From Marivirga sericea (GTDB lineage: Bacteria; Bacteroidota; Bacteroidia; Cytophagales; Cyclobacteriaceae), in assembly GCF_900177665.1 (NCBI RefSeq), contig NZ_FXAW01000002.1:1-64000 (forward strand): a DNA stretch of 64,000 bases. The letters are read 5' to 3'. This document shows positions 25,391 through 35,423 of the stretch, piece by piece. The notes beneath the pieces were generated by a model. The model was not told the origin of the DNA. It saw only the letters and a list, made by a program, of their open reading frames with translations, and made no database searches. The position numbers were made by a program, and so were the translations under genes. Every line of letters starts with the position of its first letter. The first letter of the stretch is position 1.

Positions 25391-25942
25391 ATGAAAAAAT
25401 TAACTTTAACACTAGCGACTTTATTTGTTTTAATTCAAATCGCAAAAGCTCAAGTAGGAGATTCTTTTCCCGAAATGACAGGAACAAGTCTAACCGATGC
25501 AGAAATCACTGTGCCATCTGCTACACAAGATAAGATGACTTTAGTTGGGATTGCTTTTAGTAAAAAAGCAGAGGACGATTTAAAAACTTGGTTTCAACCT
25601 ATTTGGGAAAGGTTTATCAGAGAGGCTGATCCTAATGCCCTTATTCCTGAAATGAAGCCTGATGTCAATGTTGTATTCATTCCTATGTTTACAGGTTTGA
25701 AACGAGGTGCTTCTGGTTCAGCAATCAGGAAAATGCAGAAAGACGTAGATAAAAAACTGCATCCGCATGTGATCGTCTACAGTGGGAAAATGGGTGACTA
25801 CGAGGATCAGCTAAATATGAGTGAAAAGGACAAACCTTATTTCTATGTAGTCAATAAAGCAGGTGAAATTATTTATGCAACCTCGGGAAGATCATCAATG
25901 AAGAAATTAAATGAGGTGGAAGAAATGGTGACAGATTATTAA
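25391..25942 (+). CDS. Secreted protein, possibly thioredoxin-like fold
   Basis: A 183-residue protein with a signal peptide (LTLATLFVLIQIAKAQ, cleavage about residue 20). The body has a beta-alpha-beta order like a thioredoxin/Atp10-type fold (MTLVGIAFSKKAEDDLKTW, VNVVFIPMFTG, HPHVIVYSGKMGDYED, PYFYVVNKAGEIIYATSG) but no CxxC, so no redox activity is claimed. Its stop overlaps the end of the convergent small membrane protein by a few bases. Confidence 0.75.
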   Translation: MKKLTLTLATLFVLIQIAKAQVGDSFPEMTGTSLTDAEITVPSATQDKMTLVGIAFSKKAEDDLKTWFQPIWERFIREADPNALIPEMKPDVNVVFIPMFTGLKRGASGSAIRKMQKDVDKKLHPHVIVYSGKMGDYEDQLNMSEKDKPYFYVVNKAGEIIYATSGRSSMKKLNEVEEMVTDY

Positions 25943-26073
25943 ATCGTCCCTAAAAATTTGAGAAAGTCGAGAATCAATTGATAGAATCCGAAGAGGGCAA
26001 AAGCTAAAATAAGCACTGCAACAAGTCCTTTTATGAAAGTTGGTTTCTCTTTTTTGGCATTATCAGATTTCAT
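25939..26073 (-). CDS. Small single-span membrane protein (44 aa)
   Basis: Short gene read directly. It begins with a charged stretch (KSDNAKKEKPTF), then one hydrophobic helix (VAVLILAFALFGFYQLIL) and a short tail. The ATG lies one base after the stop of the lipid-kinase gene (TAATATG), so it is almost certainly translationally coupled to it. It could be a subunit or anchor for the kinase. No homologue is known to me. Confidence 0.7.
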   Translation of the reverse strand: MKSDNAKKEKPTFIKGLVAVLILAFALFGFYQLILDFLKFLGTI

Positions 26074-26074
26074 A

Positions 26075-26953
26075 TTATGCTATTATTTTAATTGCACCTT
26101 TCATTATCTCGGCTTTCACTTCTTTGTGTTCTCCTTTCAGTTCACCATCGACCTGTAGAAGTTCTGCTTGTTCACAATATATTTTCGCACTTTCTACTTT
26201 ATAGATTTCGACATAAGGTGAGTTTTTAATATCACCCAAAAAGGATTCTAATGTCAAAGAAACTAAATCTCTCAGTGGCATAGGTTTGAAAATGATCAAT
26301 TCGAAGCTACCGTCATCTAGTTTGCTTCCGGGATTGATAACTGCTCCGGAACCATAGCTAGAGGCATTAGCTAGCACAATCATTTCAGCTTTAACGTCTT
26401 TTTCTGTTCCGTTGAATTCAATAAGGAAGTCAGTAGCTTTTTTATCTATCAAAGAACTGAAGAAGGATTTTGCATAAGCGAACATGCCTCTTTCTTCATT
26501 TTCCTCAAAATCTTTGATCATTTGGGCGTTAAATCCTAAATCACTGAGGTGCAAGCAATAGTTTTTATCATTAATGCAAATCACGTCTATATCTTTGACA
26601 CGCCCCTTCATAAGTGTTTCTAAGCTTTCCTCGACATCATTTTCGATCTCCAATTCATGGGCTAACCCATTGGCTGAGCCTAAAGGTATAATTCCTAGTT
26701 TTGTTTCTGAGTGAAATAAATTCTGTGCCACTAAATTCACAGTCCCATCCCCTCCGCATGCAATTAGGGTATCGGCTTGATAATCTGATTGCTTTTCTTT
26801 GATTTTTTCTTGATCATTTTGACCAGTTGTATAGAAAAGCGCATAATCCTTGTTATTTTTAGCACAGACAGACTTTATTTGTCTTTCCAGATTAGTCTTA
26901 TCAGAATTTCCTGATTTGGGATTAATTATAAAAAGTAGTTTTTGAAATTGCAT
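26075..26953 (-). CDS. Diacylglycerol/sphingosine-type lipid kinase (DAGK_cat)
   Basis: A 292-residue soluble lipid kinase of the YegS/DgkB type, which phosphorylates a lipid alcohol with ATP. The start INPKSGN is the family's first motif. The nucleotide-binding loop is ACGGDGTVNLVAQ. The substrate-side motif LGIIPLGSANGLAHEL and the later DLGFNAQMIKD and DDGSFELIIF (DG dyad) are all present. The exact lipid is unknown. It faces the App1-type phosphatase across a 105-base divergent promoter region, and is followed by a coupled small membrane protein. Confidence 0.93.
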   Translation of the reverse strand: MQFQKLLFIINPKSGNSDKTNLERQIKSVCAKNNKDYALFYTTGQNDQEKIKEKQSDYQADTLIACGGDGTVNLVAQNLFHSETKLGIIPLGSANGLAHELEIENDVEESLETLMKGRVKDIDVICINDKNYCLHLSDLGFNAQMIKDFEENEERGMFAYAKSFFSSLIDKKATDFLIEFNGTEKDVKAEMIVLANASSYGSGAVINPGSKLDDGSFELIIFKPMPLRDLVSLTLESFLGDIKNSPYVEIYKVESAKIYCEQAELLQVDGELKGEHKEVKAEIMKGAIKIIA

Positions 26954-27058
26954 TAATACTAAAAATTAGAAATTATTCTACGTAGCTTAAATATACGATT
27001 TGCCCTTAATTTAAAACGATTATTAGGTATTATTTCTCCACCTAAAATTGTCCCCTTT

Positions 27059-27988
27059 ATGGGCTATGGAAATCGAAACCAGATTTACCTGAAAGGTGGC
27101 GTTTTAGAAAACCGGCCTGAGTTTAATTCTGAAGCAGCGGACAAAAGAGGAAAAAATTTTAGGATTATGCTGTCTCGGTATTTGAGTTCTCCTATTCCGG
27201 ACATGAAAGTTAAAATTGTACTAGGGGAGGAGAGATTCACCACCCAAACCGATGAATACGGTTATTTTAGTGCGTGGATTGAACCGAAGTACAAATTTGA
27301 ACCGGGCTGGCATAAAGTTATTTTTAGCATAGATGAAAACGGGGAGGAGATTTACAAAGTCACGGGTGAGTTCTTAATTGTTGGAAGTGAAGCTCAGTTC
27401 GGAACCATTTCCGATATTGATGATACCATTTTAGTATCACATGCTACTCAACTATTCAAAAAGCTTCGGTTGATCATGACCAAAAATGCTAAAACAAGGT
27501 TACCATTTGAGGGCGTTGCTGAATTTTATCAAAAGCTTAGGGCTAGTGAAAACCCTTTTTTTTATGTAAGCAGCAGTGAGTGGAATTTATATGATTTCCT
27601 GCAAGACTTTTTTCAAGTTCAAGATATTCCCAAGGGGCCGTTTTTATTGCAGGAGTATAAATCAGGATTAAGGGATTTGTTATTTACTGGTGGAGGTAGT
27701 CATCAACATAAACGAGATAAAATAAAAAGACTGATGACACTTTTTCCGAACCTTAAATTCATCTTGATAGGAGACAGCGGACAAAAAGACACAGAAATTT
27801 ATAGACAGGCATTGCACGAGTTTCCAAATCGCATTTTAGCAGTCTACATACGGAAAATCGGAAAGAAAGATGATTTTGATGAGAAGACCATGCATGAATT
27901 TGAAGATAAAGGAGTACCGCTCTTGATGTTGGAAAATACTGCGGAGGCTGAAAATCATGCTCAGGATAAGGGATTTATAATTAGTTAA
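27059..27988 (+). CDS. App1-family phosphatase (DUF2183)
   Basis: A 309-residue protein with an N-terminal beta-sandwich (about 1-110, ending VTGEFLIVG) and a HAD-like phosphatase domain of the App1 group. The catalytic DxDxT motif is in SDIDDTILVSHAT (about residues 119-123). A later FILIGDSGQKDTEIYRQ provides the acidic motif. In yeast App1 the domain dephosphorylates phosphatidate; a similar lipid role is inferred. The divergent lipid kinase makes the corresponding product, which gives a plausible kinase/phosphatase pair. Confidence 0.88.
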   Translation: MGYGNRNQIYLKGGVLENRPEFNSEAADKRGKNFRIMLSRYLSSPIPDMKVKIVLGEERFTTQTDEYGYFSAWIEPKYKFEPGWHKVIFSIDENGEEIYKVTGEFLIVGSEAQFGTISDIDDTILVSHATQLFKKLRLIMTKNAKTRLPFEGVAEFYQKLRASENPFFYVSSSEWNLYDFLQDFFQVQDIPKGPFLLQEYKSGLRDLLFTGGGSHQHKRDKIKRLMTLFPNLKFILIGDSGQKDTEIYRQALHEFPNRILAVYIRKIGKKDDFDEKTMHEFEDKGVPLLMLENTAEAENHAQDKGFIIS

Positions 27989-28019
27989 AAAAAGGAAGCT
28001 AGCAAATATGAATTAACTT

Positions 28020-28027
28020 TATTTTTG
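28020..28027 (+). promoter_or_regulatory. Candidate -7 box upstream of peroxiredoxin
   Basis: TATTTTTG fits TAnnTTTG, 61 bases before the ATG at 28089. No clear -33 partner. Confidence 0.35.
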
Positions 28028-28088
28028 TGCAAACACATTCTTAAACAACCCGTTACAAGTTTTGTAGTTAAAAATAAAACATAAAATT

Positions 28089-28721
28089 ATGGGACTAAGA
28101 ATAGGAGATACCGCACCAAATTTTCAAGCGGATACAACAGAGGGACAAATTGATTTTCATGAATGGTTAGGAGATAGCTGGGGAATTTTGTACTCCCATC
28201 CTGCTGATTTCACTCCAGTTTGTACAACCGAAATAGGCAGAACGGCTCAATTGAAAGATGAATTCGCAAAACGTAACACAAAAGTGGCTGTAGTAAGTGT
28301 GGATGATGTGAAATCACACAATGAGTGGAAAAAAGATGTAAATGAAACACAAAATACATCAGTTGAATTTCCAATCATTGGTGATGAAAAAAGAGTAGTG
28401 GCAAATCTTTATGATATGATTCACGAAAATGCTTCAGCTACTGCAACAGTTCGCTCAGTTTTCTTTATTGGGCCTGACAAAAAAATTAAAGCCACTATCG
28501 TTTATCCTGCTAGCACAGGAAGAAATTTCGCAGAAATTTTAAGAGTAATTGATTCATTGCAATTAACAGCTAAACATCAAGTGGCTACACCAGCTGATTG
28601 GAAATTTGGAGAGGATGTAATCATTACACCAGCAGTGACAGATGATGAAATACCAGCAAAATTCCCTAAAGGCCATACAGTTATTAAACCTTATTTAAGA
28701 ACTACTCCTCAACCGGAATAG
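28089..28721 (+). CDS. 1-Cys peroxiredoxin (Prx6/AhpC-TSA family)
   Basis: A 210-residue peroxidase that reduces hydroperoxides. The peroxidatic Cys45 is in PADFTPVCTTEIG. The 1-Cys/Prx6 group is supported by the C-terminal domain (QLTAKHQVATPADWKFGEDV then FPKGHTVIKPYLRTTPQP) and by the lack of a second cysteine near the end. TVRSVFFIGPDKKIK is typical of the family. Monocistronic with its own terminator. Confidence 0.95.
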   Translation: MGLRIGDTAPNFQADTTEGQIDFHEWLGDSWGILYSHPADFTPVCTTEIGRTAQLKDEFAKRNTKVAVVSVDDVKSHNEWKKDVNETQNTSVEFPIIGDEKRVVANLYDMIHENASATATVRSVFFIGPDKKIKATIVYPASTGRNFAEILRVIDSLQLTAKHQVATPADWKFGEDVIITPAVTDDEIPAKFPKGHTVIKPYLRTTPQPE

Positions 28722-28733
28722 TAATGACAATTC

Positions 28734-28776
28734 AAAAAAAGGGGCAATCTACTTACAAACGGATTGCCCTTTTTTA
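28734..28776. terminator. Bidirectional terminator between prx and cysS
   Basis: GGGCAATC (28742-28749) pairs with GATTGCCC (28762-28769), flanked by A-run and T-run. Confidence 0.85.
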
Positions 28777-28798
28777 TTTATGTTCAAATGATAATTGT

Positions 28799-30286
28799 TT
28801 ATTCTTCATAACCCCAATCTACTCCTGTCTTTAAATCTTTTATAATCAGTTTATTAGATTTAAGAATCGCTCTGATTTCGTCTACTTGGTCGTAATTCTT
28901 TTCTGCTTTAGCTTTTTTATAAAATTCAAGTAAAGAATCAATAATCGGATCAACTTCCGTTGGAGTTTCCTCTTTCAAACCTAGAATATCTTCCATAAAC
29001 GTTTGATAAGTACTAGACATTTTTTCAAAAGCATCTTGTCCAACTTCGCCATATTTTAGTTGGCCTGTATGAAGAGAGTTGATTTTCTTCAGCAATTCAA
29101 AAAGCTGAGCGATGGTTTTTGCGGTATTAAAATCATCATTCATGGATTTATAACATGCATCACAAGCTAAATCTATCTGGCTGATGGCTTTTTCGTTTTT
29201 CTTGCCATCATCATTTTTAAAGCTGAGGCTTTTAATGATTTTTAAACCATTAGCCAGTCTTCTATAACCTTTTTGGGCCGCTTTCAATGCTTCGTTACTA
29301 AAATCTAAGGTGCTAGAGTAATGCGTTTGCATCATGAAAAAGCGAACAGTCATTGGCGTGTACCCTTGCTCCAGCATATCATGATTGCCGGTTACCAGTT
29401 GAGTAGGTAAGAAAGAATTTCCTAAAGATTTACTCATTTTCTGGCCATTTACGGTCAACATATTAGTATGAATCCAGTAATTAACGGGCTTTTTGCCATT
29501 TGCGCCCACAGATTGCGCTATTTCACATTCGTGATGTGGAAATTTCAAATCCATTCCGCCACCGTGGATGTCAAAAGTTTCGCCTAAATACTTTGTACTC
29601 ATTACGGTACATTCTAAATGCCAGCCAGGGAAGCCATCGCTCCAGGGAGATGGCCATCGCATGATATGCTCATCTGAAGCCTTTTTCCATAAAGCAAAAT
29701 CGAGCGGGTTCTTTTTATCATCTTGACCATCCAGCGTTCTTGTATTGCTTTGAAGGTCTTCAATTTTTCTTCCGCTTAAAATCCCGTATTCATGTGCTTC
29801 ATTATATTTCGAAACATCAAAATAGATAGAACCATTTTTTTCGTAGGCCCATCCATTTTTCAATAATTTTTTATTGATTTCAATTTGCTCTACTATGTGA
29901 CCAGTAGCAGTTGGTTCAATATCCGGCTCCAAAATGTTAAATAAATCCATCACTCTATGAAAACCATTCGCATATCTTTGGACAATTTCCATGGGTTCTA
30001 CATTTTCGAGCTTGGCTTTTTTTCCAATTTTGTCTTCACCATCATCAGCATCATCTACCAAATGGCCCACATCTGTAATATTTCTAACATATCGAACTTT
30101 ATAGCCTAAGTGGCGCAAGTATCGGTTTATGACATCAAAACTCATGAACGTTCGGACATTGCCCATATGGGCATCACTGTAAACAGTAGGTCCACAAACA
30201 TACATCCCCACAAATGGAGGGTTGATAGGTTCGAATAGTTCCTTCTGTCTTGTCAGCGAGTTTTGTATCTTTAATTCTTTGTCCAT
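28799..30286 (-). CDS. cysS: Cysteinyl-tRNA synthetase
   Basis: A 495-residue class I synthetase that charges tRNA-Cys. The HIGH-type motif is in [17 protein letters not shown] (residues near 31-47) and KMSKS in [12 protein letters not shown]. Zinc ligands Cys, Cys and His can be placed at [20 protein letters not shown] and [11 protein letters not shown]. The helical C-terminal tRNA-binding region is of normal length. Standalone housekeeping gene, convergent with the peroxiredoxin. Confidence 0.97.
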   Translation of the reverse strand: MDKELKIQNSLTRQKELFEPINPPFVGMYVCGPTVYSDAHMGNVRTFMSFDVINRYLRHLGYKVRYVRNITDVGHLVDDADDGEDKIGKKAKLENVEPMEIVQRYANGFHRVMDLFNILEPDIEPTATGHIVEQIEINKKLLKNGWAYEKNGSIYFDVSKYNEAHEYGILSGRKIEDLQSNTRTLDGQDDKKNPLDFALWKKASDEHIMRWPSPWSDGFPGWHLECTVMSTKYLGETFDIHGGGMDLKFPHHECEIAQSVGANGKKPVNYWIHTNMLTVNGQKMSKSLGNSFLPTQLVTGNHDMLEQGYTPMTVRFFMMQTHYSSTLDFSNEALKAAQKGYRRLANGLKIIKSLSFKNDDGKKNEKAISQIDLACDACYKSMNDDFNTAKTIAQLFELLKKINSLHTGQLKYGEVGQDAFEKMSSTYQTFMEDILGLKEETPTEVDPIIDSLLEFYKKAKAEKNYDQVDEIRAILKSNKLIIKDLKTGVDWGYEE

Positions 30287-30384
30287 ATGGCAAAATTATA
30301 AATAAGATTCTCTTTTTCGGTACAAATTCGAGATTGAATTTATAGTTCTATAGTATTAATATATAAATCTGTTAGCCCAGACTA

Positions 30385-30416
30385 TTTGTTTTGCTCAATT
30401 ATTTACTCTAAATTTG
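30385..30416 (+). promoter_or_regulatory. Consensus Bacteroidota promoter of rimP-nusA-infB
   Basis: TTTG (30385-30388), exactly 20 bases, then TAAATTTG (30409-30416). This fits TTTG-N19-21-TAnnTTTG completely. The start site should lie near 30421, giving a leader of about 58 bases. Confidence 0.7.
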
Positions 30417-30442
30417 CAACAAAGTTAGTAAAACAAGATCAT

Positions 30443-30470
30443 GAGGGGGCTTTTAAGTCCCCTCTTTTTT
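30443..30470 (+). terminator. Terminator-like hairpin inside the rimP leader
   Basis: GAGGGGGCTT and AAGTCCCCTC pair as a long stem (30443-30464) followed by six T (30465-30470), nine bases before the rimP ATG. It has the form of an intrinsic terminator in the leader, so it may act as an attenuator. Confidence 0.65.
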
Positions 30471-30478
30471 ATCGTAGA

Positions 30479-30952
30479 ATGATAGGTTTAGACGAAAAAG
30501 TAAAGGCGTATTTACAAGAGATTATTACAGAGCCGCAATATTTTATTGTGGATATTGTAATTAGTGGAAACGATAAATTGAAAATTGTTGTACTACTTGA
30601 TGGAGATGAAGGCGTTTCAATAGACTATTGTGCGAGCGTAAGCCGACAGTTAGCGCATCGAATGGAAGAGGATGAGGTATTAGAAAACGCTTATGTTCTG
30701 GAAGTATCTTCGCCTGGTTTGGATCACCCTTTGATGAACCAAAGACAGTATTTGAAAAATATTGGACGGAAAGTTAAAGTGGATACTACTGATGGTAAGT
30801 CTATCAGAGGGGAACTTTTGGAAGCAAAAGAAGACTTTATTCTTGTAAATCAGGAGATAAAGGAAAAAGGTAAAAAGAAAATAAAGTTGGAAGAGACGAA
30901 AGTTTCATTCGAAAATATAGACAAAACAAAAGTCTTGGTTTCATTTAAGTAA
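30479..30952 (+). CDS. rimP: Ribosome maturation factor RimP
   Basis: A 157-residue 30S assembly factor. The N-terminal alpha/beta domain (VKAYLQEIITEPQYFIVDIV, VSIDYCASVSRQLAHRME) contains the family's VSPGLDHPL-like turn (VSSPGLDHPLMNQRQYL) and is followed by a small SH3-like domain (IRGELLEAKEDFILVNQ). The start is the ATG at 30479 after the leader hairpin. An open frame extends further upstream to a TTG at 30386, but that part is promoter and leader. First gene of rimP-nusA-infB, two bases from nusA. Confidence 0.93.
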   Translation: MIGLDEKVKAYLQEIITEPQYFIVDIVISGNDKLKIVVLLDGDEGVSIDYCASVSRQLAHRMEEDEVLENAYVLEVSSPGLDHPLMNQRQYLKNIGRKVKVDTTDGKSIRGELLEAKEDFILVNQEIKEKGKKKIKLEETKVSFENIDKTKVLVSFK

Positions 30953-30953
30953 C

Positions 30954-32195
30954 ATGGACACATTAAATCTAATAGAATCGTTTGCCGATTTTGCAAGGCA
31001 AAAAAATATCGACCGTCCCACCATGATTCGCATCCTGGAGGATGTGTTTAAAACCATGATTCGTAAAAAATACGAAACGGACGATAATTTTGATATTATT
31101 ATAAATGCTGATAAGGGTGACCTTGAAATTTGGCGTTTTCGAGAAATTGTGGATGATAATTCAGAAGATATCTGGGATCATGACAAAATCAGTTTGACTG
31201 AAGCTAGAAAAATTGAGCCCGATTTTGAGATCGGTGAAGAAGTAGCTGAGGAAGTAGAGTTAGAGCACTTTGGAAGAAGAGCTGTTACGACTGCTCGTCA
31301 AACGCTGATTCAAAAGGTAAAAGACCTTGAGAAAGATATCTTATTTAATAAATACAGTGAACTTGTAGGAGAAATCATCGCCGGTGAGGTGTACCAGATT
31401 TTGAGCCGTGAAACTTTATTGACGGATGCAGATGGAAATGAATTAGTGTTGTTGAAATCAGAGCAAATTCCGAAAGATCGATTTAGAAAAGGTGATTCTG
31501 TTCGTGCAGTAGTTCATAGGGTGGAGATGCAGAATGGAAATCCTAAAATTATTCTTTCGAGAACTTCTCCAGTCTTCTTGGAGCGATTATTCGAACAAGA
31601 AGTGCCAGAAGTTTATGATGAATTGATAACCATTAAAAAGATCGTAAGAGAACCTGGCGAGAGAGCCAAAGTAGCAGTTGAATCTTATGATGATAGAATT
31701 GATCCAGTTGGTGCATGCGTAGGGATGAAGGGGTCAAGAATTCACAGTATTGTAAGAGAATTACAGAATGAAAATATAGATGTAATTAACTTTACTGAAA
31801 ATATGGAGCTTTATATACAGCGAGCTTTAAGCCCTGCAAAGTTAAGTTCTATGAAAATAGATATAGAGAATAAGCGAGTTTCAGTATATTTGAAACCTGA
31901 TCAGGTCTCTTTAGCAATCGGTAAAGGAGGTCAAAACATTAAATTGGCAAGTAAATTAGTTGGGATGGAAATCGATGTGTTCCGTGAGTTGACTGATGCT
32001 GAGGAAGAAGATGTATTGATCGATGAATTCAATGACGTACTAGAAGATTGGGTTATTGAAGAATTGAAGAAAGTTGGGCTTGACACCGCCAAAAGAGTGT
32101 TGGAATTAGGTAGAGAAGAGTTAGTTAGAATGACTGACTTAGAAGAAGAAACAATAGACGAAATATTTAAAATATTTAGTCAAGAATTTGAGTAA
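30954..32195 (+). CDS. nusA: Transcription termination/antitermination factor NusA
   Basis: A 413-residue RNA-polymerase-binding factor. Order: N-terminal domain (about 1-125), S1 (about 130-200, IIAGEVYQILSRE), KH1 (about 225-290, DPVGACVGMKGSRIHSI), KH2 (about 300-350, LAIGKGGQNIKLASKL) and a short C-terminal segment with one helix-hairpin-like repeat. It sits between rimP and infB as in most bacteria. NusA is itself known to act on such leaders, which makes the rimP leader hairpin of interest. Confidence 0.96.
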   Translation: MDTLNLIESFADFARQKNIDRPTMIRILEDVFKTMIRKKYETDDNFDIIINADKGDLEIWRFREIVDDNSEDIWDHDKISLTEARKIEPDFEIGEEVAEEVELEHFGRRAVTTARQTLIQKVKDLEKDILFNKYSELVGEIIAGEVYQILSRETLLTDADGNELVLLKSEQIPKDRFRKGDSVRAVVHRVEMQNGNPKIILSRTSPVFLERLFEQEVPEVYDELITIKKIVREPGERAKVAVESYDDRIDPVGACVGMKGSRIHSIVRELQNENIDVINFTENMELYIQRALSPAKLSSMKIDIENKRVSVYLKPDQVSLAIGKGGQNIKLASKLVGMEIDVFRELTDAEEEDVLIDEFNDVLEDWVIEELKKVGLDTAKRVLELGREELVRMTDLEEETIDEIFKIFSQEFE

Positions 32196-32246
32196 GGGTT
32201 TTTATTACTCAGGTTCAATAATTTTTTAGCAGAATACAAAGCATTT

Positions 32247-35200
32247 ATGTCAGAAGAAAAAATGATGCGACTCAGCCTTGCGGCAAGAAAATTGAATGTA
32301 GGTTTATCTACAATCACAGACTTCTTGGGTAAAAAAGGTTATGAGGTGGATAGTAAGCCAAACTCAAAAATTTCGGAAGAGCAATTTGGTATGCTCGCAA
32401 AAGAGTTTGCCTCCTCTGCACAAGAGAAAGAGGAAGCATCGAGCCTATCCATTGGTAAAAAACATAATAGCAATGTAGTGGTGGATTCGGATAGCGATGA
32501 TAATGATGACGAAGAAAAAGTCTTAATTAAAAACGCTGGCGAAGGCAAGGAGAAAAGTACTCCGTCTGAGCAAAAGCCGACCGAGCAAGCATCTGCTAAA
32601 AAAGAAGAGACAAAAGATGATGTCTACAAATCTGAGAGCCCTAAACTATCAGGACCGAAAGTTTTAGGAAAAATTGATTTGGACGACAAGAAGAAAGGTA
32701 AAGCTGAGGAGCCTGCAAAAGCTACTGAAGAACCTAAGAAGGAAAAAGAACAGCCAGTAGCTGAAAAGAAAGCACCAGAAGAAGCTCCAAAAGGTAAGGT
32801 AGAGGAAAAAGAAGAAAAGAAAGAGGAGAAACCAAAGCTAGAGGAAAAAAAGGCTGAAGAGAAGAAGGAAGAAGAGGCGCCCAAAGGAAAGGTAGAAGAG
32901 AAAGAAGAAAAGAAGGAAGAGAAAAAGGAGGAACAACCTAAAGCTGAAACTTCAAAAGAGGAAGCTCCAAAGGAAGATAAGAAAGCAGAAGATAAGCCAA
33001 CAGAAAAACTACCGTTAACGCAAGAAAAGCCAACAGAATCGACTATTGCTGCCAAAGCAGATTCTTTGAAAGGGCTTACGGTTCTAGGTAAAATCGATCT
33101 ACCAAAAGAGAAGGAAAGAAAGGGTAAGAAAGGGGTTAAACCTGTAGCTTCTTCAGATGATAAGAAGGAAGCTAGAAGAGGCAAAAGACCTAGAAAGAGA
33201 ATTGCTTCAAACAAACCTCAAGATGCACGACCTGGAGGCGGAACTGGTCAAGGAGCAAATAGAGCTTCAGGTCCTGGCCAAAATAGAGGTGGCGGAAGTG
33301 ATAGAAATAGAGGTAGAAAAGGTAGAGTAGAAAAAGCAGAGCCTACAGAAAAGGAAATCCAAGAACAGATTAAGCAAACTATGGCACGCTTGAGTGGTAA
33401 ATCACCAGGTGCTAGTGGTAATCGATCAAAATATAGAAAAGAAAAGCGTCAGACTCAGGCAGATAAAAGAGAGGGTGACCTTCAGCAACAAGAGCAGGAG
33501 TCTAAAGTACTGAAAACAACTGAATTTATATCAGCAAATGACTTAGCATCTTTAATGGATGTCAGCGTAAATGATGTCATTGCAAAATGTATGAATCTGG
33601 GAATTTTTGCTTCTATCAATCAGAGATTAGATGCTGAAACTATTACAATCATTGCAGATGAGTTTGGTTATGATGTGAAATTTACTGAGGCTGATGATGA
33701 AACGGAGGTAATAGAAGTTGAGGATAGCCCAGAAGATTTAAAAGACAGAGCTCCGATTGTTACGATAATGGGACACGTAGATCATGGTAAAACTTCATTA
33801 CTAGATTTTATCCGTGAATCAAAAGTAACTGCTGGTGAAGCAGGTGGTATTACGCAGCATATTGGTGCTTATGATGTGATGACAGAGTCCGGCAAGAAAG
33901 TAGCATTCTTGGATACTCCGGGTCACGAAGCCTTTACAGCCATGCGTGCTAGGGGTGCAAAAATTACTGATGTTGCTATTATTGTAATAGCTGCTGATGA
34001 TGCGGTGATGCCCCAAACCAAAGAGGCAATTAATCACGCGCAAGTGGCAGGTGTTCCTATGGTAATTGCCATTAATAAAGTGGATAAGCCGAATGCGAAT
34101 CCGGATAAGATAAAAGAGCAATTATCTGCCATCAATATTTTAGTTGAAGACTGGGGTGGTAAATATCAGTGTCAAGAAGTATCTGCCAAATCAGGTGCGG
34201 GAATTGAAGACTTATTAGAAAAAGTATTGCTAGAAGCAGAAGTACTAGAGCTTAAAGCAAACGCAAAGAAATCTGCAGTTGGAACTGTAGTGGAAGCAGA
34301 GCTAGATAAAGGTAGAGGTTATGTTACCACTATCATGGTACAGGCAGGAACTCTAAAAGTTGGAGATGTAGTTTTAGCAGGAGCACATTATGGTAAGGTA
34401 AAAGCTATGTTTGACCACAAAGGGAAAAAGGTCGTGGAAGCAGGTCCGTCAACACCAGTTCTGATGTTAGGGTTAGACGGTGCGCCACAAGCGGGTGACC
34501 GTTTCAACGTAATGGAAACTGATCGTGAAGCAAGAGATATAGCCAATAAGCGGGAACAAATTCAGAGAGAACAAAGTATGCGAACTAAGAAGCATATTAC
34601 TCTTGATGAAATTGGACGTAGATTGGCAATTGGTTCATTTAAAGAACTAAATGTAATTGTGAAAGGTGATGTAGATGGTTCAATTGAGGCATTATCTGAT
34701 TCTTTACTGAAATTATCTACGGAAGAAATTCAGGTTAATATCATCCATAAGGCTGTAGGGCAGATTTCAGAATCTGATGTGCTATTAGCTTCAGCTTCAG
34801 ATGCGATAATATTAGGTTTCCAGGTGAGACCATCTCAAAATGCTCGTAAAATTGCTGATAATGAGGAAATTGAAATTAGACTATACTCCATTATCTATGA
34901 TGCTATCAATGAGTTGAAAGATGCCATGGAAGGTATGTTAGCACCAACTACTGAGGAGGTAATTACAGGTAACATTGAAGTTCGTGAGATTTTTAAGATT
35001 TCTAAAATTGGAACTGTTGCAGGATGTATGGTGACGGACGGATACGTAATGCGTAAGAACAAAATTAGGTTGATTAGAGAAGGTATTGTGAAATATGAGG
35101 GAGAAATCGATCAATTGAAGCGATATAAAGATGACGTTCAGGAAGTGAAGAAAGGGTTCGAATGTGGTATTAGTATCAAAGGCTACAATGACATTAAAGA

Positions 35201-35255
35201 AGGAGATGTGATTGAAGGATTTGAAGAAAGAGAAGTAAAAAGGACTTTGAAATAA
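32247..35255 (+). CDS. infB: Translation initiation factor IF-2
   Basis: A 1002-residue GTPase that brings initiator tRNA to the 30S subunit. Residues 1-60 are an IF2 N-terminal helix-turn-helix-like region ([20 protein letters not shown]). Residues about 60-400 are a low-complexity Lys/Glu-rich linker with an internal duplication, then a Gly/Arg-rich stretch. A second IF2_N region lies near 430-480. The G domain starts near 503 with GHVDHGKTS, then DTPGHEAF and [10 protein letters not shown], followed by domains II-IV. Last gene of the operon with a terminator. Confidence 0.97.
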   Translation: MSEEKMMRLSLAARKLNVGLSTITDFLGKKGYEVDSKPNSKISEEQFGMLAKEFASSAQEKEEASSLSIGKKHNSNVVVDSDSDDNDDEEKVLIKNAGEGKEKSTPSEQKPTEQASAKKEETKDDVYKSESPKLSGPKVLGKIDLDDKKKGKAEEPAKATEEPKKEKEQPVAEKKAPEEAPKGKVEEKEEKKEEKPKLEEKKAEEKKEEEAPKGKVEEKEEKKEEKKEEQPKAETSKEEAPKEDKKAEDKPTEKLPLTQEKPTESTIAAKADSLKGLTVLGKIDLPKEKERKGKKGVKPVASSDDKKEARRGKRPRKRIASNKPQDARPGGGTGQGANRASGPGQNRGGGSDRNRGRKGRVEKAEPTEKEIQEQIKQTMARLSGKSPGASGNRSKYRKEKRQTQADKREGDLQQQEQESKVLKTTEFISANDLASLMDVSVNDVIAKCMNLGIFASINQRLDAETITIIADEFGYDVKFTEADDETEVIEVEDSPEDLKDRAPIVTIMGHVDHGKTSLLDFIRESKVTAGEAGGITQHIGAYDVMTESGKKVAFLDTPGHEAFTAMRARGAKITDVAIIVIAADDAVMPQTKEAINHAQVAGVPMVIAINKVDKPNANPDKIKEQLSAINILVEDWGGKYQCQEVSAKSGAGIEDLLEKVLLEAEVLELKANAKKSAVGTVVEAELDKGRGYVTTIMVQAGTLKVGDVVLAGAHYGKVKAMFDHKGKKVVEAGPSTPVLMLGLDGAPQAGDRFNVMETDREARDIANKREQIQREQSMRTKKHITLDEIGRRLAIGSFKELNVIVKGDVDGSIEALSDSLLKLSTEEIQVNIIHKAVGQISESDVLLASASDAIILGFQVRPSQNARKIADNEEIEIRLYSIIYDAINELKDAMEGMLAPTTEEVITGNIEVREIFKISKIGTVAGCMVTDGYVMRKNKIRLIREGIVKYEGEIDQLKRYKDDVQEVKKGFECGISIKGYNDIKEGDVIEGFEEREVKRTLK
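32784..32921 (+). repeat. Internal duplication in the infB linker
   Basis: The 15-residue motif starting [15 protein letters not shown] occurs twice, encoded at 32784-32828 and 32877-32921, exactly 31 codons apart. Several synonymous codons differ, so it is not a recent copy. Confidence 0.7.
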
Positions 35256-35280
35256 AGTTTAGAATTAAATCATATAAGCA

Positions 35281-35313
35281 AAGCCGATTAGACGAAAGTT
35301 TAATCGGCTTTTT
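35281..35313 (+). terminator. Terminator after infB
   Basis: AAGCCGATTA/TAATCGGCTT stem with a 10-base loop, then TTTTT. Confidence 0.9.
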
Positions 35314-35423
35314 TATTAATGAGTTAGTGCATTTTTTAATTTTCTAACTAATCAAAAATCAATTATTTTAGTTTTAAATACGTTAAGCTTTTATGAATCA
35401 AATTTTTATCGATTACATATATC

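Noticed and set aside
30386-30478. N-terminal extension of RimP from a TTG codon
   Set aside because: The stretch contains the promoter and leader hairpin, and RimP homology starts at the ATG at 30479.
32624-33214. 196-residue minus-strand ORF rich in Ser and Phe
   Set aside because: It is the shadow of the Lys/Glu-rich linker of infB and has no independent coding sign.
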